Source: Ficedula albicollis | Lineage: Eukaryota > Chordata > Aves > Passeriformes > Muscicapidae | Assembly (NCBI RefSeq): GCF_000247815.1 | Contig: NC_021684.1 | Location: forward strand, 13,950,558-14,014,557 | DNA length: 64,000 nucleotides | Direction: 5' to 3' | Shown: positions 51,854-64,000 of the stretch, one piece after another | How positions within the stretch are numbered: the stretch's first letter is position 1 | Layout of the letters: the number at the start of each line of letters is the position of its first letter | The notes under the pieces: model-generated | Told to the model about the DNA's origin: nothing | What the model saw: the letters and a program-made list of their open reading frames with translations, nothing else | The model's database searches: none | Position numbers and translations under genes: made by a program

Positions 51854-54800
51854 TTACTTTTTATTTGCGAGTCTCCTAGTCATTTTCCTGATGAAGTGTC
51901 AACTCTTTTTCAATGAGTTTAAGCCTACTGACAGTAGACTGACTTTTCTTAATTATCTTTTCTAGGCCCTTTAAATTAGTCCCCCAGGGGTCTGTGAACC
52001 TCATATTGAAAATGACAGCTTTAATATTTCCTTACTAAATACATACAAAGAGTTGTTCAAGGATGCTGACTCACATAAGATTGTTAATTCCTCCTGGAAA
52101 ACACAAGAATCTGATTTTAAATGGCAATACATCTGAGGGACTGGGGCACTGTATGGAGGAAGAGGAGAGTGGCCATCAGATGTGACCATGGCTTTGTCCA
52201 TGCTGGAAAGAAGAGTGTGGGAGGGGAAAAACTATTTGAAGCCATTGAACTCATGCATAAATGTATAGCTTTCAAACACCTAATTTTTTATGTCATAAAA
52301 GAAAACTGGCTAGGGCTGGTTCCTTTTTTATAGCCCTGTCATAAACTCTGAAAAATTAGGTTTATAATTTACGGTCTGAAACCACCTTAACTATTGCAAT
52401 ACAAACAGCATCACTGTACTGCAGTTTATTTCTAAAATGCCTACAGTGAAAATATTGCAGTGCCATAATTAACTAATACCAAGATCCTGTTTGTGTCGCT
52501 TTCTCTGCTTTCCCCAGAAATTATGCAGTTAGTATAAATCCTCAAGGCTTAGAAGATGGCTTCAGAATAATCTTACATCACCATGTCAGTTAAGACAATC
52601 ACTAATGGTATTTCTGTGGCTCACAGAGTCTGTCCCAGCACTGGTTGGATTTATAGGAGCGAGTTACATAGTTTTTTTCTATGTCTATATATACATGCAT
52701 GTGTCTCTGTATACAAAAAAATAGAAGTAAAAAAAAGTACAGAGAAGAACAGCGTGCCTGCTGTCTCCTAATTACTTTGTTTTTTGATATCTCAGCAACA
52801 TTGATCTTTCAAAATGATCTCTTGCTGGTGGCATCAGTTTTATGTTGGAAAATATTCCTGCAATTCTGGCAATGATAAACTAATTACAGCCTATACATTT
52901 TTAATGATTTAATCTCCTGTCATATTCCTAGAGAGAAGTGATCCCAATTCCAAACAAATCTCCCATGCATGACCAAACACTCATCATGAAATGTATGGTT
53001 TTCATTAAAGCCCGTAGTTAATAAAGGCTTAGGATTGTTTTGTTAAAATGGGGAGAGGTTGGGGAGTAAAAGCATGCTGAAAGATTACTGTAATAATGCT
53101 GCAGTAAGTCTTTTGAATCACACAGAGTTCCCAGCAACATTCCACTGACATGTGCCTCCCATTACAGATGGCTCCTGACAAAACCACGTGTGATGCCAGA
53201 GCCACACATGTCAGAGGGCTTTCTATGGGTGCTGCTTAGAAAGGTGCATTCATGTTCCCTGGTCTGTGCCAGGAATCCAGGTTTGTGTCACTTGCCCCAT
53301 CTATGTTAGTGTCTAGGTTTAGGAATGATGATTAGTCAAGCAGTAGGTTAAAAAAACAGCTTCAAGAGATGCCTTTTTTGAGATGCTGAGGTCTCTGCCC
53401 TGTGACCTGCTGTTACACGAGTGCTCTTTATACCCTTGTGCCACTTTGGCTCAGCTCTGTGTGCCTTGGTGGGGATCTGCTTTTTAACTTTGCATAAAGA
53501 CTAAAGTAATTCACCTTGGCCTCTGACTGGGGTCAAGGGTGGTGCTGCAATGGGGGAACATAAAGCAGTCATCTCCCTTGCATCTGCTGGAGGCACTGGA
53601 TCTGAAATGCCCTTCAGCATCAGCTCCTGTAATTGGGCATCAGATCCAGGAGTGAAAGAGGGTCGTGGTTCTCTTGAGAGCACAGATATAAGAGGTGTTG
53701 GAAAGATGACGGAGAAAAACAATTGTTAGAAATTTCTTTTACCTATGAGAGAAATGTCAAGTAATTTCAGTGAGCTGTAAACATCCCTGCCATTTTTGCT
53801 TGCTTTCAGGTGCTTTTGCCCCTTTCCCAGAGAGCTGTTTTGTTGATTTTAATGACTCCAATCTTCGGGAAGTCTGAAGATAAGAACAGCATTTAGAGAA
53901 GGCGTTTAAAGCAAATTTTGGTGTACCTGCACTGACTGTGTGCGTGCTGGTGCACTGCTAACAATCTGAGTCAGATGCACACACATTCACACAGCTCATA
54001 AAAAACAGGGCCTAGAATTACTCAACCTAGAGAAGTGAGCGTGGGCAGGGTAAATTAAGGTTCATGTGAACTTTTTGTGGTTTTCCTGGCATAGTGACGA
54101 TGAAACTATTATTATGAACTAGAACTCCAATTTTATTAATGTTCTGAAGTATGGAAGGAAGCAACAAATCTGATTTAAGAGAAGACATTTGTCTTGGCAG
54201 TGTGATTTACTCCAGGGTTGTAAATTTGACATGATGGAGACTAAAATGTACTGAAACTTAAATTTCTCCCATATCTCACTCAAAGTCAAATGATTTAAAT
54301 AGCAGAATATGAGAAATGACATGTATCCTTGGATGCAAATATATTTTTGGTGCTGAAGATTTTAATACATGTCTAAGGAAATTTATCAATTTGAGGATGA
54401 AACTTATAGGAAAACAAAGGTCAGAATTTCCAGACATGGTGTGGAGATGCCATGAAAAGTGCATCACTGTCTCCTGCAGTGAAGGTTTCCTGCCTGGTAA
54501 CCTCCTGTAATGGGTCTAGTGATGATAAAACAGGTATTATGGAAGGTGAAATCTGCTTTGCTGACACAGATCCTGCTAATGCGCCTGTCCTGCCATGCTC
54601 ACCACGCTCCTCTCTGGCACTGTGCCTGCCCTGTCTGCTGTGCTGTACAAATATGTCCAGGACAAAATACTATAACATTTTAAAGTACAAGGTGTTAACA
54701 ATCCCAAACATGGCTGGAGTGGGGGACTGAGTGAGTGTTGCAGGCAAAAGGCCCCCAGCACAATGCAGCATTGAGCATCCTGCCTCCTCTCAGTCTGGGT

Positions 54801-55794
54801 ATAATTCATTGCTGGGATTTTGTCCTCTTAGGACCAGCTTGGGTAAATGGACCAGACCTTAGTCCCTGCTTTGACTCCTCACCATGGTTTTCTACTTTGT
54901 TCAGTAATGGTTTGCACTGTCCCGAGGGTCACCTAACCCTTGGGATCATTTGCCCTCTGAAGGGATCCTGTCCTTCCACTCAGGGTGAAGGGAATTAATG
55001 GGGTTACTCCACTCCTCGCTTTCATACATGCAGAGGTGCCTGAAGTTTATTTTCAGGCTTTGACCTTTCGGTAATCAGCAGAGAGATGCTTATTCCCTGA
55101 TAAACATAAACTTAACCCAATGGCTATATGATCAATCTGGCAGAGCTCTAATGCTCCTATTCATTTCCTGAGTAATGCCTTTTAAAAAATCTCCATATTC
55201 TGGAAGTAAAAACCAGAGCTTAATATTTATTTTACTATTTTTAAAGATAAACCGGTAACTTTTATGGCCTTGCTCTGTGATTCCATGAAATGGGATTAAT
55301 TTCTTAGCAGCAGTGGACCTGCTCTGTCAGTTCAATAAAAGTAATGTGGACAATTTCAGTCTATTACTTTTAAATTAACTCAGCCCATATGACTCTTCCT
55401 AATACACTGCCACCTTGTGAAAAACAGGGTTGCATTTTATTGATTCATGTGATAGATGAGAATATTAAGTGTTCCCTGGCAAACAGCACCCCAAACAACA
55501 CGAGGCTCTTAGGCATGCCAGGACTGGGGAACTAATTATGCTGAGACAGAAGAGGTTATTTTACTCATATGCTGTAAAATGGAAAAAATATTAAAGTAAC
55601 TTTATAGCTTAAAAAAACCCCAAAACATACCCAGCACTTCTCCTTCATTCCCCTTGCAGCCTGGCTGTTACATTTTTTCTTGCCATATTTTCTGTTTCTG
55701 AAAATGCAGAATTGAAGAAGGTCATTGGGGAGGGAACAATAAAGAAACCAAAGCAGGGAAAAGCTCAAATCAGTGAAGGTGCAAGGAAATGAAA

Positions 55795-56029
55795 AGAGGC
55801 CCTTGTAACATAGCACACCTGATATGGGGTGTGTGTGTGTGTAGTGGCCTTGTTTCCACAAACACAAACAAAAGAGAGATGAACAGGTATTGCCCCTTCA
55901 AGAGGCCCTTGTAACATAGCACACCTGATACGGGGTTGTAACATAGCACACCTGATATGGTGTGTGTGTGTAGTGGCCTTGTTTCCACAAACACAAACAA
56001 AAGAGAGATGAACAGGTATTGCCCCTTCA
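55795..56029. repeat. Nested tandem duplication, 106-bp unit with internal 27-bp duplication
   Basis: AGAGGCCCTTGTAACATAGC begins at 55795 and 55901. Inside the second copy, the 27-bp segment starting TTGTAACATAGCACACC at 55909 is repeated at 55936. A (GT)n run after GATATGG differs by two repeats between the copies. At least two duplication events and a microsatellite slippage are recorded. Confidence 0.95.
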
Positions 56030-59000
56030 AAGATCCAAACTTTTCAAAAAGATTGCTTGTTAAATTTTTACTTGGTGAAAAATGAAGTCTGAAAAAGCTG
56101 GTGTGGTGATCCTTTGAGGACATTCTAGAGTAATTGTAACAATGCATTAAAATGTCACTAGGGGAAATGATTAATTGGAATTGCCTTCATTTTTCTCCTC
56201 CATTTGCTTGCATTCCTGTCCTTAGTTCCTCATATAACAAACAAAAATAGCAGCATCCAGTGCTAGAACTATATATGAAGTCTTTTATTACTGCACAGTG
56301 ACATACGTGAAGCCTTGCTGCTGACACTTGTGGAGTTACATGCCTACTACTCCAATTCCTTTATTAATGTTTTGGCTTTCAGCATAAAAGCTAAAACACT
56401 GAAAACCGCTGTTAAATTCTGATCATGGCAATGACATTTATCATTCTGTAACAAAAACGTGGTGGGTTGTTTGCTGGCTGTGTTGGTTTGTTCTTTCCAG
56501 AGCAGAGAACCTGATTTTCAGTTATTTTTCTCTGTTGTCCTTATTTAACAAGGACTTACCCAAGCCAGCGCACTGTGCAAAGCAAAAATCAGTGGTAGAG
56601 GTGACTTTTGTTCTTGAGGCTCTAAGACACAAGCAAAGTGGGAGTAAATGACAGACAGATATAACAGAACCAAGAGAAACTGGGAGCAGGAAGTTTATTT
56701 TCCTGAACTCTTGCCTGTGCCTGGTGGTTCACTCCTCCAAATGATGAGCTTTAAAATAGGCTGCTGGGCCAGCATCCGAAACTTGACCTTGTGTGAGTGC
56801 ATTTTCCCTCTGTATGTTTTCCTACATAAAAAACTATGTGGTATTCAGGATGGGAAACTCATCCAGTTCAGTTTTTTTAAGTTTTTTTTAAAATTTATTT
56901 CATCAAAAGAACTCAAGGAGAAGAAGAAAAAGCAGCATTACAAATAAGTAAAATAAGTAATCTGATTGTTGCTTCAGGTATGTTTCTGCTCATTTTAGTT
57001 TGTTGTCATTCAGTTTGATTCACTGAACTGATTCAATTTTAATGGTTCACTTATGCATGCAACTACCTGGAAAAAAAGATAAAAAAATGCCCCTAAAGCA
57101 AATCTTACTGAGGTTCTGGTCAAAAAAGGATCATAAATAAGCAGAAGTAAGAGCAAAATCTAAAACAATATGGTGCACATCAAGTAAAAGGAAAGTACAA
57201 TATGTGAAGTGCAGAAAATAAACATGAGCTACAAAATAGAAGTTAAAAAATAGTACCTAAGGTAAAAAAATCAAATTCAATATGTTTTACAATTACACAG
57301 GAGAATGAGTTTCTTCAACCTTTAGATTCTTTCTTTATTCAGTTAATTTAAAGACAACAAGGCTGGAAGGGTATCTCTTCCAAGGCACCGGCAGTTTCTT
57401 AGAGCCCTTGCTGAATGCTGGAAAATTTAGCAAGGAGGAAAATTGCATATACTAAGAATATAACATGATGAATATGTTGTGTCACATACATACCATCTGT
57501 GAGTTATTCTGATAGACAGAACAGCTTGTCTGCCAAACCCTAAAGCATGGCTTTGATTATTGCCTATGTTGTAAAATAATAATCTTGGGGACTTTGGGTG
57601 AATGAAAGTATGACCTTGAGCTTGTACTTTAAAGGTCATGCCATTGAGGTCTGTAAGGGTAGCTCTCTACTGCTGTAATTAGGTCTTTTGGTAATGGGTG
57701 CTGTAGAACAGAATTTTCACAAATGAGGCTGCCAGCAGTTACCAAGGAGAAGAGAAAAACATCAGGACATAACTCCTAGAGAACAGGGACGGTGGGGTGT
57801 TTTTTCCTGCAGTGGTTGTAAAGGATGTGTTGTATTCAGCTCTTGATGCTGAGGGAGAGTAATGCAAAGGGGAGTTTTGAACTTCCAGGGGTTGCAGCCA
57901 CTCAAGGAAAGGTGGCAGTACTTTGTTATTTACCTGCACAGCTCTGTAAATCATCTCCTTTTGTGGTGGTCACAGTGTTCCCCACTTCTTGGCCCCATTG
58001 CAGGCGCTTACAAGTGGGAGAATGATCAATAACTCACAGATTTGGTCCTTGCTATTTTTTTTTTTACTACTGTTGAAAGTTAATTTCATATGCTATCATT
58101 TACTTAAAGTTGTTAAATGCTAGCCTGAGTTTTAAAAACCCTCATTTTTGTGCAATAACATGATTCAGCTGCGATGGCTGCTGCAGTAAATGTCTTATAA
58201 AAGAGGTCCCTTCCTGAGCTATAGTGCCCATAAATATTAGCTTTATTTTTATAAGTAGTTGCTTTTTCAGCAACAAAGTAGCTGTAACCATAAAAATGCT
58301 TAATAAGAAATGCTTTCTCAGTTGCTGTTTATATGTTTAAACATTTAGAAGAACCATTTTGTATTTCCTGAATAGCCCTCAATATTAAATGTAAGTTCTA
58401 AGCAATTGTTTTTCTGTGGTTTGGGGATTTTCTTCAAAATTACTCTGAGCATAAGGATTCCTATTTTATTCCTCCTTTTCTTTTTTCTTATATTTTGAAA
58501 CTGTTGAGCTGCTCTGAGTGTTAAAGATCTAGATTTTGAGAATGGAGAAACTTAAAGGAGGCTTTATGCACATCCTCTCTGAGCAAGCTGTTCTAACACA
58601 GATGTCACCAAGTGGAATCGAGGTGGTTTCAAAACATTTACTCGCTGTTCCTAATTGCTACCTGTTCTGAGTCACCCTGACTTGCTGTTGTGGTTTGAAA
58701 ATCACATTTTTTCCCTGTCTTTCCCCCTTTCCCATGTTGCATGAAAATAACAGAGAAAACCAGTTAATTCAAGCTGCTAATTACATGGAGTGACATATGA
58801 AAGGTTCAGGTGTTTTAGGTTCTATTCTCTAGCAAGAGGGAACAACAAAAATCCTGGCATGTTAAATGCTTGTTTCCTTTCTTAGTTGTTCCACGGGTGG
58901 AAAATCTCAGCAGCCTGTTGATGCTCTTTGGTAGGTATAAAAAGCTGCACATATTGCTCATGCCCCTCTGGAAGCAGAGCAGTATCCTGCTGAATGATTT

Positions 59001-59530
59001 GTGACTCATCCAGTAGCACTTCTCCATATTTAAGAGCTACCCAAGCCAGCAGAAACCTTTTAAGCGTAGCAGACTTGAGAGTGGGTAGAGGCAGCCTTAG
59101 TAAGCTCTGTCATTTGAGTCCAGTCCCAGGGTGTCCCGTGCTTTGCTGGAAAAAAAGGAAATGCTCTGACTGAATTCTCTGAAAAATTATATCCCACCCT
59201 GTTCTGTGAGAACCTCTGTAAGCTTTTGCAGAGAAAGAAGGAAAATACTCCTAGAAGTTTCATTCTCTGTGTTGGAATTGTTTATTTTGGAGTCTGCATT
59301 GAAAGGGAATAAAAATGGTCAACAGCTAGGAACTTATCACTTGATAACCAGAAGGCATAGTGAAACTGCAAAACTCATTTCCATTGTCTGTTTGATTTGA
59401 TCCTATAAAAATCGTGACAATGAACATAAGCAAGCATAATATATTCTTTCATTATGCTTCTATATTTATTTTGTGTAATAGGCAGAAAAATAAGTATGTC
59501 ACTAGCAGTTGCCCTTTTTAAGAATATTAT

Positions 59531-59586
59531 TGTTGATTGAAACATTTCAAACAACATTTCAAATCAACATCATTGTTGATTGAAAC
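59531..59586. repeat. Imperfect inverted repeat with a third direct arm
   Basis: TGTTGATTGAAA at 59531 can pair with TTTCAAATCAACA at 59557-59569 (one bulged base), leaving a loop of about 14 nt. The first arm recurs in direct orientation, as TGTTGATTGAAAC, at 59574. The stem is short and AT-rich; no RNA family is recognised. Confidence 0.7.
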
Positions 59587-61715
59587 CTTTTAAAAGCTAG
59601 GTATAGATAGTACTTTTTCACTTCAGAGGCTTTTGTTTTACGTATTCATGTTTTGAACCAACATTATTTTCATCAAAGCTTGTGATATTTTCTGGATAAT
59701 ACCAGTAAAAAAAAACTTTCAGGTACCCAGGGAAAGTCGGTAGCTGTGCTGAACAAGAGATGTGATCAGAAAAAATAATTTGTGATGTGCTATTAGGTTT
59801 CATTTGCACAACACCCAAAAGACCAGCACATAGAAGCCATGGTTGCTTACATTTTCCGTTGTGAATTTTATAGGATCACATCAAATAACGTAAATGTAGA
59901 TTTTGTGGTGTCACGGATTCCATATTCTCCCCCTGATTTTTGTGCAGGGTGCAGTAATTGCCATAATTTCTGCAGAGAATTTGTGATCAGCTGTATTTTC
60001 TGTTGTAACAAGGGGACCCACCTTGAGTGCATTTGCCAGCAGTAAGTGCTGGTAGGAAATCCTTAGGGGAAAAGTTGTTCCTGAACAGGAGACCTACTCT
60101 TAAAATAAATAAGTACAGAGAAGGAACAGTAGGGTCATATGGCATAAACCAGTATGAAATATGCTACAGCTGTATCTCCAAATATCTTTTAGATGCTGCC
60201 TTGGCCACAGTACAGTGTAAATGAAAATAATGAAGAAGGTTTTACATATTCCAGTTGCTTCATCATGGGAACTGTAATTTCCACAGATCCTCTTAAAGTT
60301 AGATGCAGTTACAGCGGACGCCAGTTCTGTGGAAGACCATGTGTTGGGAGAAAATGTTCTAGTCCAGAAGCAAAAATCTTTTTGAAACCATGTCTTAAAA
60401 TATGCACTCAGCTCCAGAATAGCAGATGCTCTACGCTCCAGATGCAGTGAATGAGAAGAAGTCTGCGTTTTTTTGGTTGCTGCTAAAATAATGTGTATTG
60501 CATTTCAGATTGGAGACACTTTGCAGTTCAGGAAGAAGTTCCCCAGATGGAAGGATGTGAATTATTTATGCAATGTTTATCTCAGGGTTTACTTCCCATC
60601 ACAACCAATTAAGGCTATTTCATTGCATTAAAACTAACGTTTTCACATTGGGGAAATCATTTATCTAAGGAAAGCTTATATATAGTATCCACTGCTTAAA
60701 AGCTTGAAAGCTTCCATCAATCATATAGTCTCAAATTCATTTAAAAATGTACAAGATGGGAAAGTAAAGATATTTCCCTATGTTGGGCCTTGCCAAATTG
60801 AATTATAATTAATTGAAATTTAAGAAATTAAGATATTATATTCATGTTTTTCTTCCTACTCAGTAGGAAACAATGACATTCTGTAGTCCCCTATCACCTC
60901 AGTTCTGCAGTCACTGGACAAGCCTCAGCCCATTTTAATCTGTATACCTAGAGAAGAGAAGAAGCCTTTGCTCCCACACAATTGTCTTAAGACTTTTCTT
61001 GAATAAACAAAGATTGAGATCAAGCCTTACAGAAATATAATATATTATGAAATAAAATTATCTCCTTGGTCCACAACTCTGCTTTTAAAGTGGCTGTATT
61101 TGTGTGGCACTGAAGAATTTGCTGTAATTCTTGTCTTTGTTCCTATCCTGCTGCCAGAGTCTGTGAGAAACTTGGGCAAAGTGCACCAATAGATATCTGT
61201 GATAGCCAAGGCATTAAACTGAAAGGTCAGCTTATTATTAATTTCAGACCTGTTTTCCACTCGAGGTACAGCCAGGTCTCACCAAGGTTTCTGCAGATCA
61301 GCTTAGAAGGGCTTGTGTATAGACCTGCTCCAAATGAATAGCATCAGTCTTGGGAAGGGAGAAAGAGAGCCCATTACTGTCACTTGACAACTTCATTTCA
61401 GTCCTTGCCCCCAATAATTACAACTCCTAGGAAAGCCAGATTGTGGAATCTGGGGAGTTAAGGTCTGACAAACAAATCACTGCTTTTTCAAAAGCCTAGA
61501 CAGAGAAGGAGGCCAATCTAGGAAAATACAGATGAAAATAACCAAAATAGCAGGTATAGAGTTTTATCTGGGGGTGGGATGAGTTTAAAATTACAGAAAA
61601 TGGTGTGGCTAACTTTCCTGGTAGCTCTTTGTGAGGTCTGGATCAACAGTATCACAGAAAGAATGTTAAAATACTGATTTTTTTCTTGTGGTGGGTGGGA
61701 TTTCTGCATAATCTC

Positions 61716-61865
61716 CATCTCCTCTGGGGACAGGCATTAACAAAGGTCTTTGGAAGTAATCCAAGACTAGTTTGTGAACAGCTAAAATGTCATCTCCTCT
61801 GGGGACAGGCATTAACAAAGGTCATTGGAAGTAATCCAAGACTAGTTTTTGAACAGCTAAAATTT
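61716..61865. repeat. Two-copy tandem duplication, 75-bp unit
   Basis: CATCTCCTCTGGGGACAGGC begins at 61716 and 61791. The copies differ at three positions (GGTCTTTG/GGTCATTG, AGTTTGTG/AGTTTTTG and the penultimate base). Because 75 is divisible by three, the + frame gives a repeated peptide, which is not evidence for a gene. Confidence 0.96.
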
Positions 61866-63682
61866 ATTAGACTTTTGTAAGTAGAGTGCATAGTGCTCTG
61901 ACAATCAGTTAGTGCAATTTTATGCATTTTAGGGGAAATAAACTTTGGTTTTTGCAGTATCCTGCTGAAAATAAATCTATTGCTTCCTTAAGCTTGTGGG
62001 CATCGGTGTGTGTTTATTTATGTGTAAGCCCTGAATCTTTTAAAAACATGTGCATATAACTATTTCTTGGTGAGATGTGACATGCATGTGATAAAGGACA
62101 TCTAGCAATGGGGGAAATTTCTTTGTATCATGGATTTAGTAAAATGCCTGACATTATTGCCATGGAGGCAAGTTCATCCTTATTTATGCCTTGCTGCTGT
62201 TAACGTGGAAAAGAGCAAGATAATAGTGATTACAAACTCAGGTTTGTATGTGACTGTAATCAGGCTGTGATATGGAAGGAGGAGGAAATCTCCCCTAAGC
62301 TGGCTCCAGTAGTTTATGTTGTGCTATATGTTAGATCTTTAAACCACCTTCCCCCAGAAATGTTTGCATGCCCAGATAGGCCAGAGACAATCTAAGGAAC
62401 TCTTGCCTCTTTGTTAAGGTTCTTTGAGCTCAAAATGCTGTGCAGAAGTCCTGTGGTTTGCTGGCTTCTGTGATTGTAGCATCTTTTGAACCAGGCTTCA
62501 CATTTGTGAGGTTGGATCCTGTACAAACACCAAGCAAGGAGCTGCTCCAGGTCTGAGCACTGTACACATGGGTGGCTTCAAAGTGAGCCTCCTGCAGCGA
62601 GCACTTCCTCTCACTGACCTTGGATTTTATTCTCAGCATCACACTTCTGAGATTTTTCCCTGTCACTGACTGTTTTAACTTGTTTTGTCTGTGTATGGGC
62701 AAAAATTGAGTATCTACCTGATATAATTAAGAACATGTACCTAAACTTACTGATTGGGCTGTGTTGCTCTGCTTGTAACTCATCTGGCACGTGTCAGCTT
62801 GCAGGTCACAGGTCAAATGCTTTACATTCTGAAAAGGTAATTTAATAGAGACAGAATTCAGTATATGTGTCCATGAATATTCCTAAATTTGTCTAGAAGA
62901 CCAAATTTGATATCACATACTTATGGATAGCCTGGTTTATTTTTTTTTTGTTTGCAGACCATTAGTGTTACAAGGTTTTCAACATCTACAGATGGGAGCA
63001 TGGCTTCCTGAGGAATGATGTGTAGGTACAGAAATCCTGGATCTGAAACTTCACAGGGGGACTTGAATTCAGAATAATAAAGTCACTATATTTATTAAGC
63101 ACATGGATTTCCTTCATATCCTCTCTCATTAAATCATCACTAACTGAATCCTATGATAGCATCAAAGGACAGCTTCATCTCTATAAACTCACAGCAGAAT
63201 ACACCAGAGCTCTCTCCCTGGTCTAGATACCTCTTGCATGTAAGATTCTGGAAATTATCTTATGCATTTATTAAATCTCAGTTAGTTTTGGGTGAGAAGA
63301 CAGAGGAAGTTGCTGCTTCTATTTCTCTTCATGACTTAACTGACCTGTAGAAACTGAAGCAAGGTGTAATACAGTTGTTCAGAGGTAGACCTTTCACAGC
63401 TCAGGGTGATGGCCACTATCATGTCCAGGACACAATTCCATCATGTGGTGACCTTGTGCTCTGAAGTGACCACATCCCTCCTATTCTCTCCCTGTAGTGG
63501 CCACACAAGTGTTTGTGATGGGGCCTCACACATGCTTTTTTTCCCCTCAGATTTTTAGACCTTCCTTCTTTTTCACAAAAGGGCTTAGCAGAACAGCTAT
63601 GTGGCTTTGTTTAGTATTCAGCTGTGCTTCAATTGTCAGTGAGATACTAATGGAAATTTATCAGACACCGAACCCAAAGTGA

Positions 63683-63737
63683 CGTATATGTGTATGTATG
63701 TGTGTGTGTATATATATATGTGTGTGTATATGTATTA
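63683..63737. repeat. Mixed (TG)n/(TA)n microsatellite
   Basis: Alternating TATATG, TGTATG, a run of TGTG and a TATATATATA run. This is alternating purine-pyrimidine DNA, likely length-variable. Confidence 0.9.
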
Positions 63738-64000
63738 AAATGCTGTGGGTTATTGCACACCTAAAGATATTTTACTGTCCTTACTTTTGGAGCTTTTTTT
63801 ATGTAAAGCCCCCAGTCATGGCTTAAAATTTGCCACTTCCATGTTAGTCTTTCTCTTTTTTTAATAGTAACTTTTTCTGATGAGGAGGAAAGTACAATGG
63901 AAATTTTAGGCCAGCAAGTTATCAAATCCTTCATGTTGTTTTCAGTCATCATTCAAAGTGGAATTAAGTAAAGGAGCATTTCATGATGCACTGATAAATG

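Overview
The window is a piece of vertebrate nuclear DNA, almost certainly avian. It is AT-rich and mostly non-coding. It carries a 3'-terminal CR1 LINE fragment of the type abundant in birds, and two short exons, each with a consensus splice acceptor and donor, that read as consecutive parts of the carbonic-anhydrase-like ectodomain of receptor-type protein tyrosine phosphatase gamma (PTPRG). There is no sign of bacterial, viral or organellar organisation.

Layout on the + strand: 1-29722 is the 3' part of a long upstream intron. 29723-29902 is a 180-bp exon, probably exon 3 by comparison with mammals. 29903-35664 is a 5.76-kb intron containing the CR1 fragment. 35665-35813 is a 149-bp exon, probably exon 4. 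35814-64000 is at least 28.2 kb of the next intron. The next expected exon of the domain was not found, so it should lie beyond the right edge. The exons join in frame through a phase-1 junction, and the second ends in phase 0. Together they give part of an extracellular domain in which the zinc-binding and proton-shuttle positions visible here are partly replaced, as known for the inactive CA domain of this phosphatase.

The rest of the interest is in repeat structure. There is a perfect 142-copy (TTTTC)n tract at 8196-8905. A 926-base uninterrupted cytosine run at 36465-37390 is embedded in a G-rich 13-bp minisatellite, 0.65 kb downstream of the second exon; this may be an assembly artefact covering a larger minisatellite. 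At least eleven independent two-copy tandem duplications (31-322 bp units) are scattered over the window, several nested. One has duplicated part of the CR1 fragment, so it is younger than that insertion. There is also a degraded MIR-like SINE, a small CpG-dense pocket at about 32562-32632, and a compound AATAAG/AAT array.

I found no convincing second gene, RNA gene, promoter or exciting new system. The long open frames over the simple repeats are compositional artefacts.
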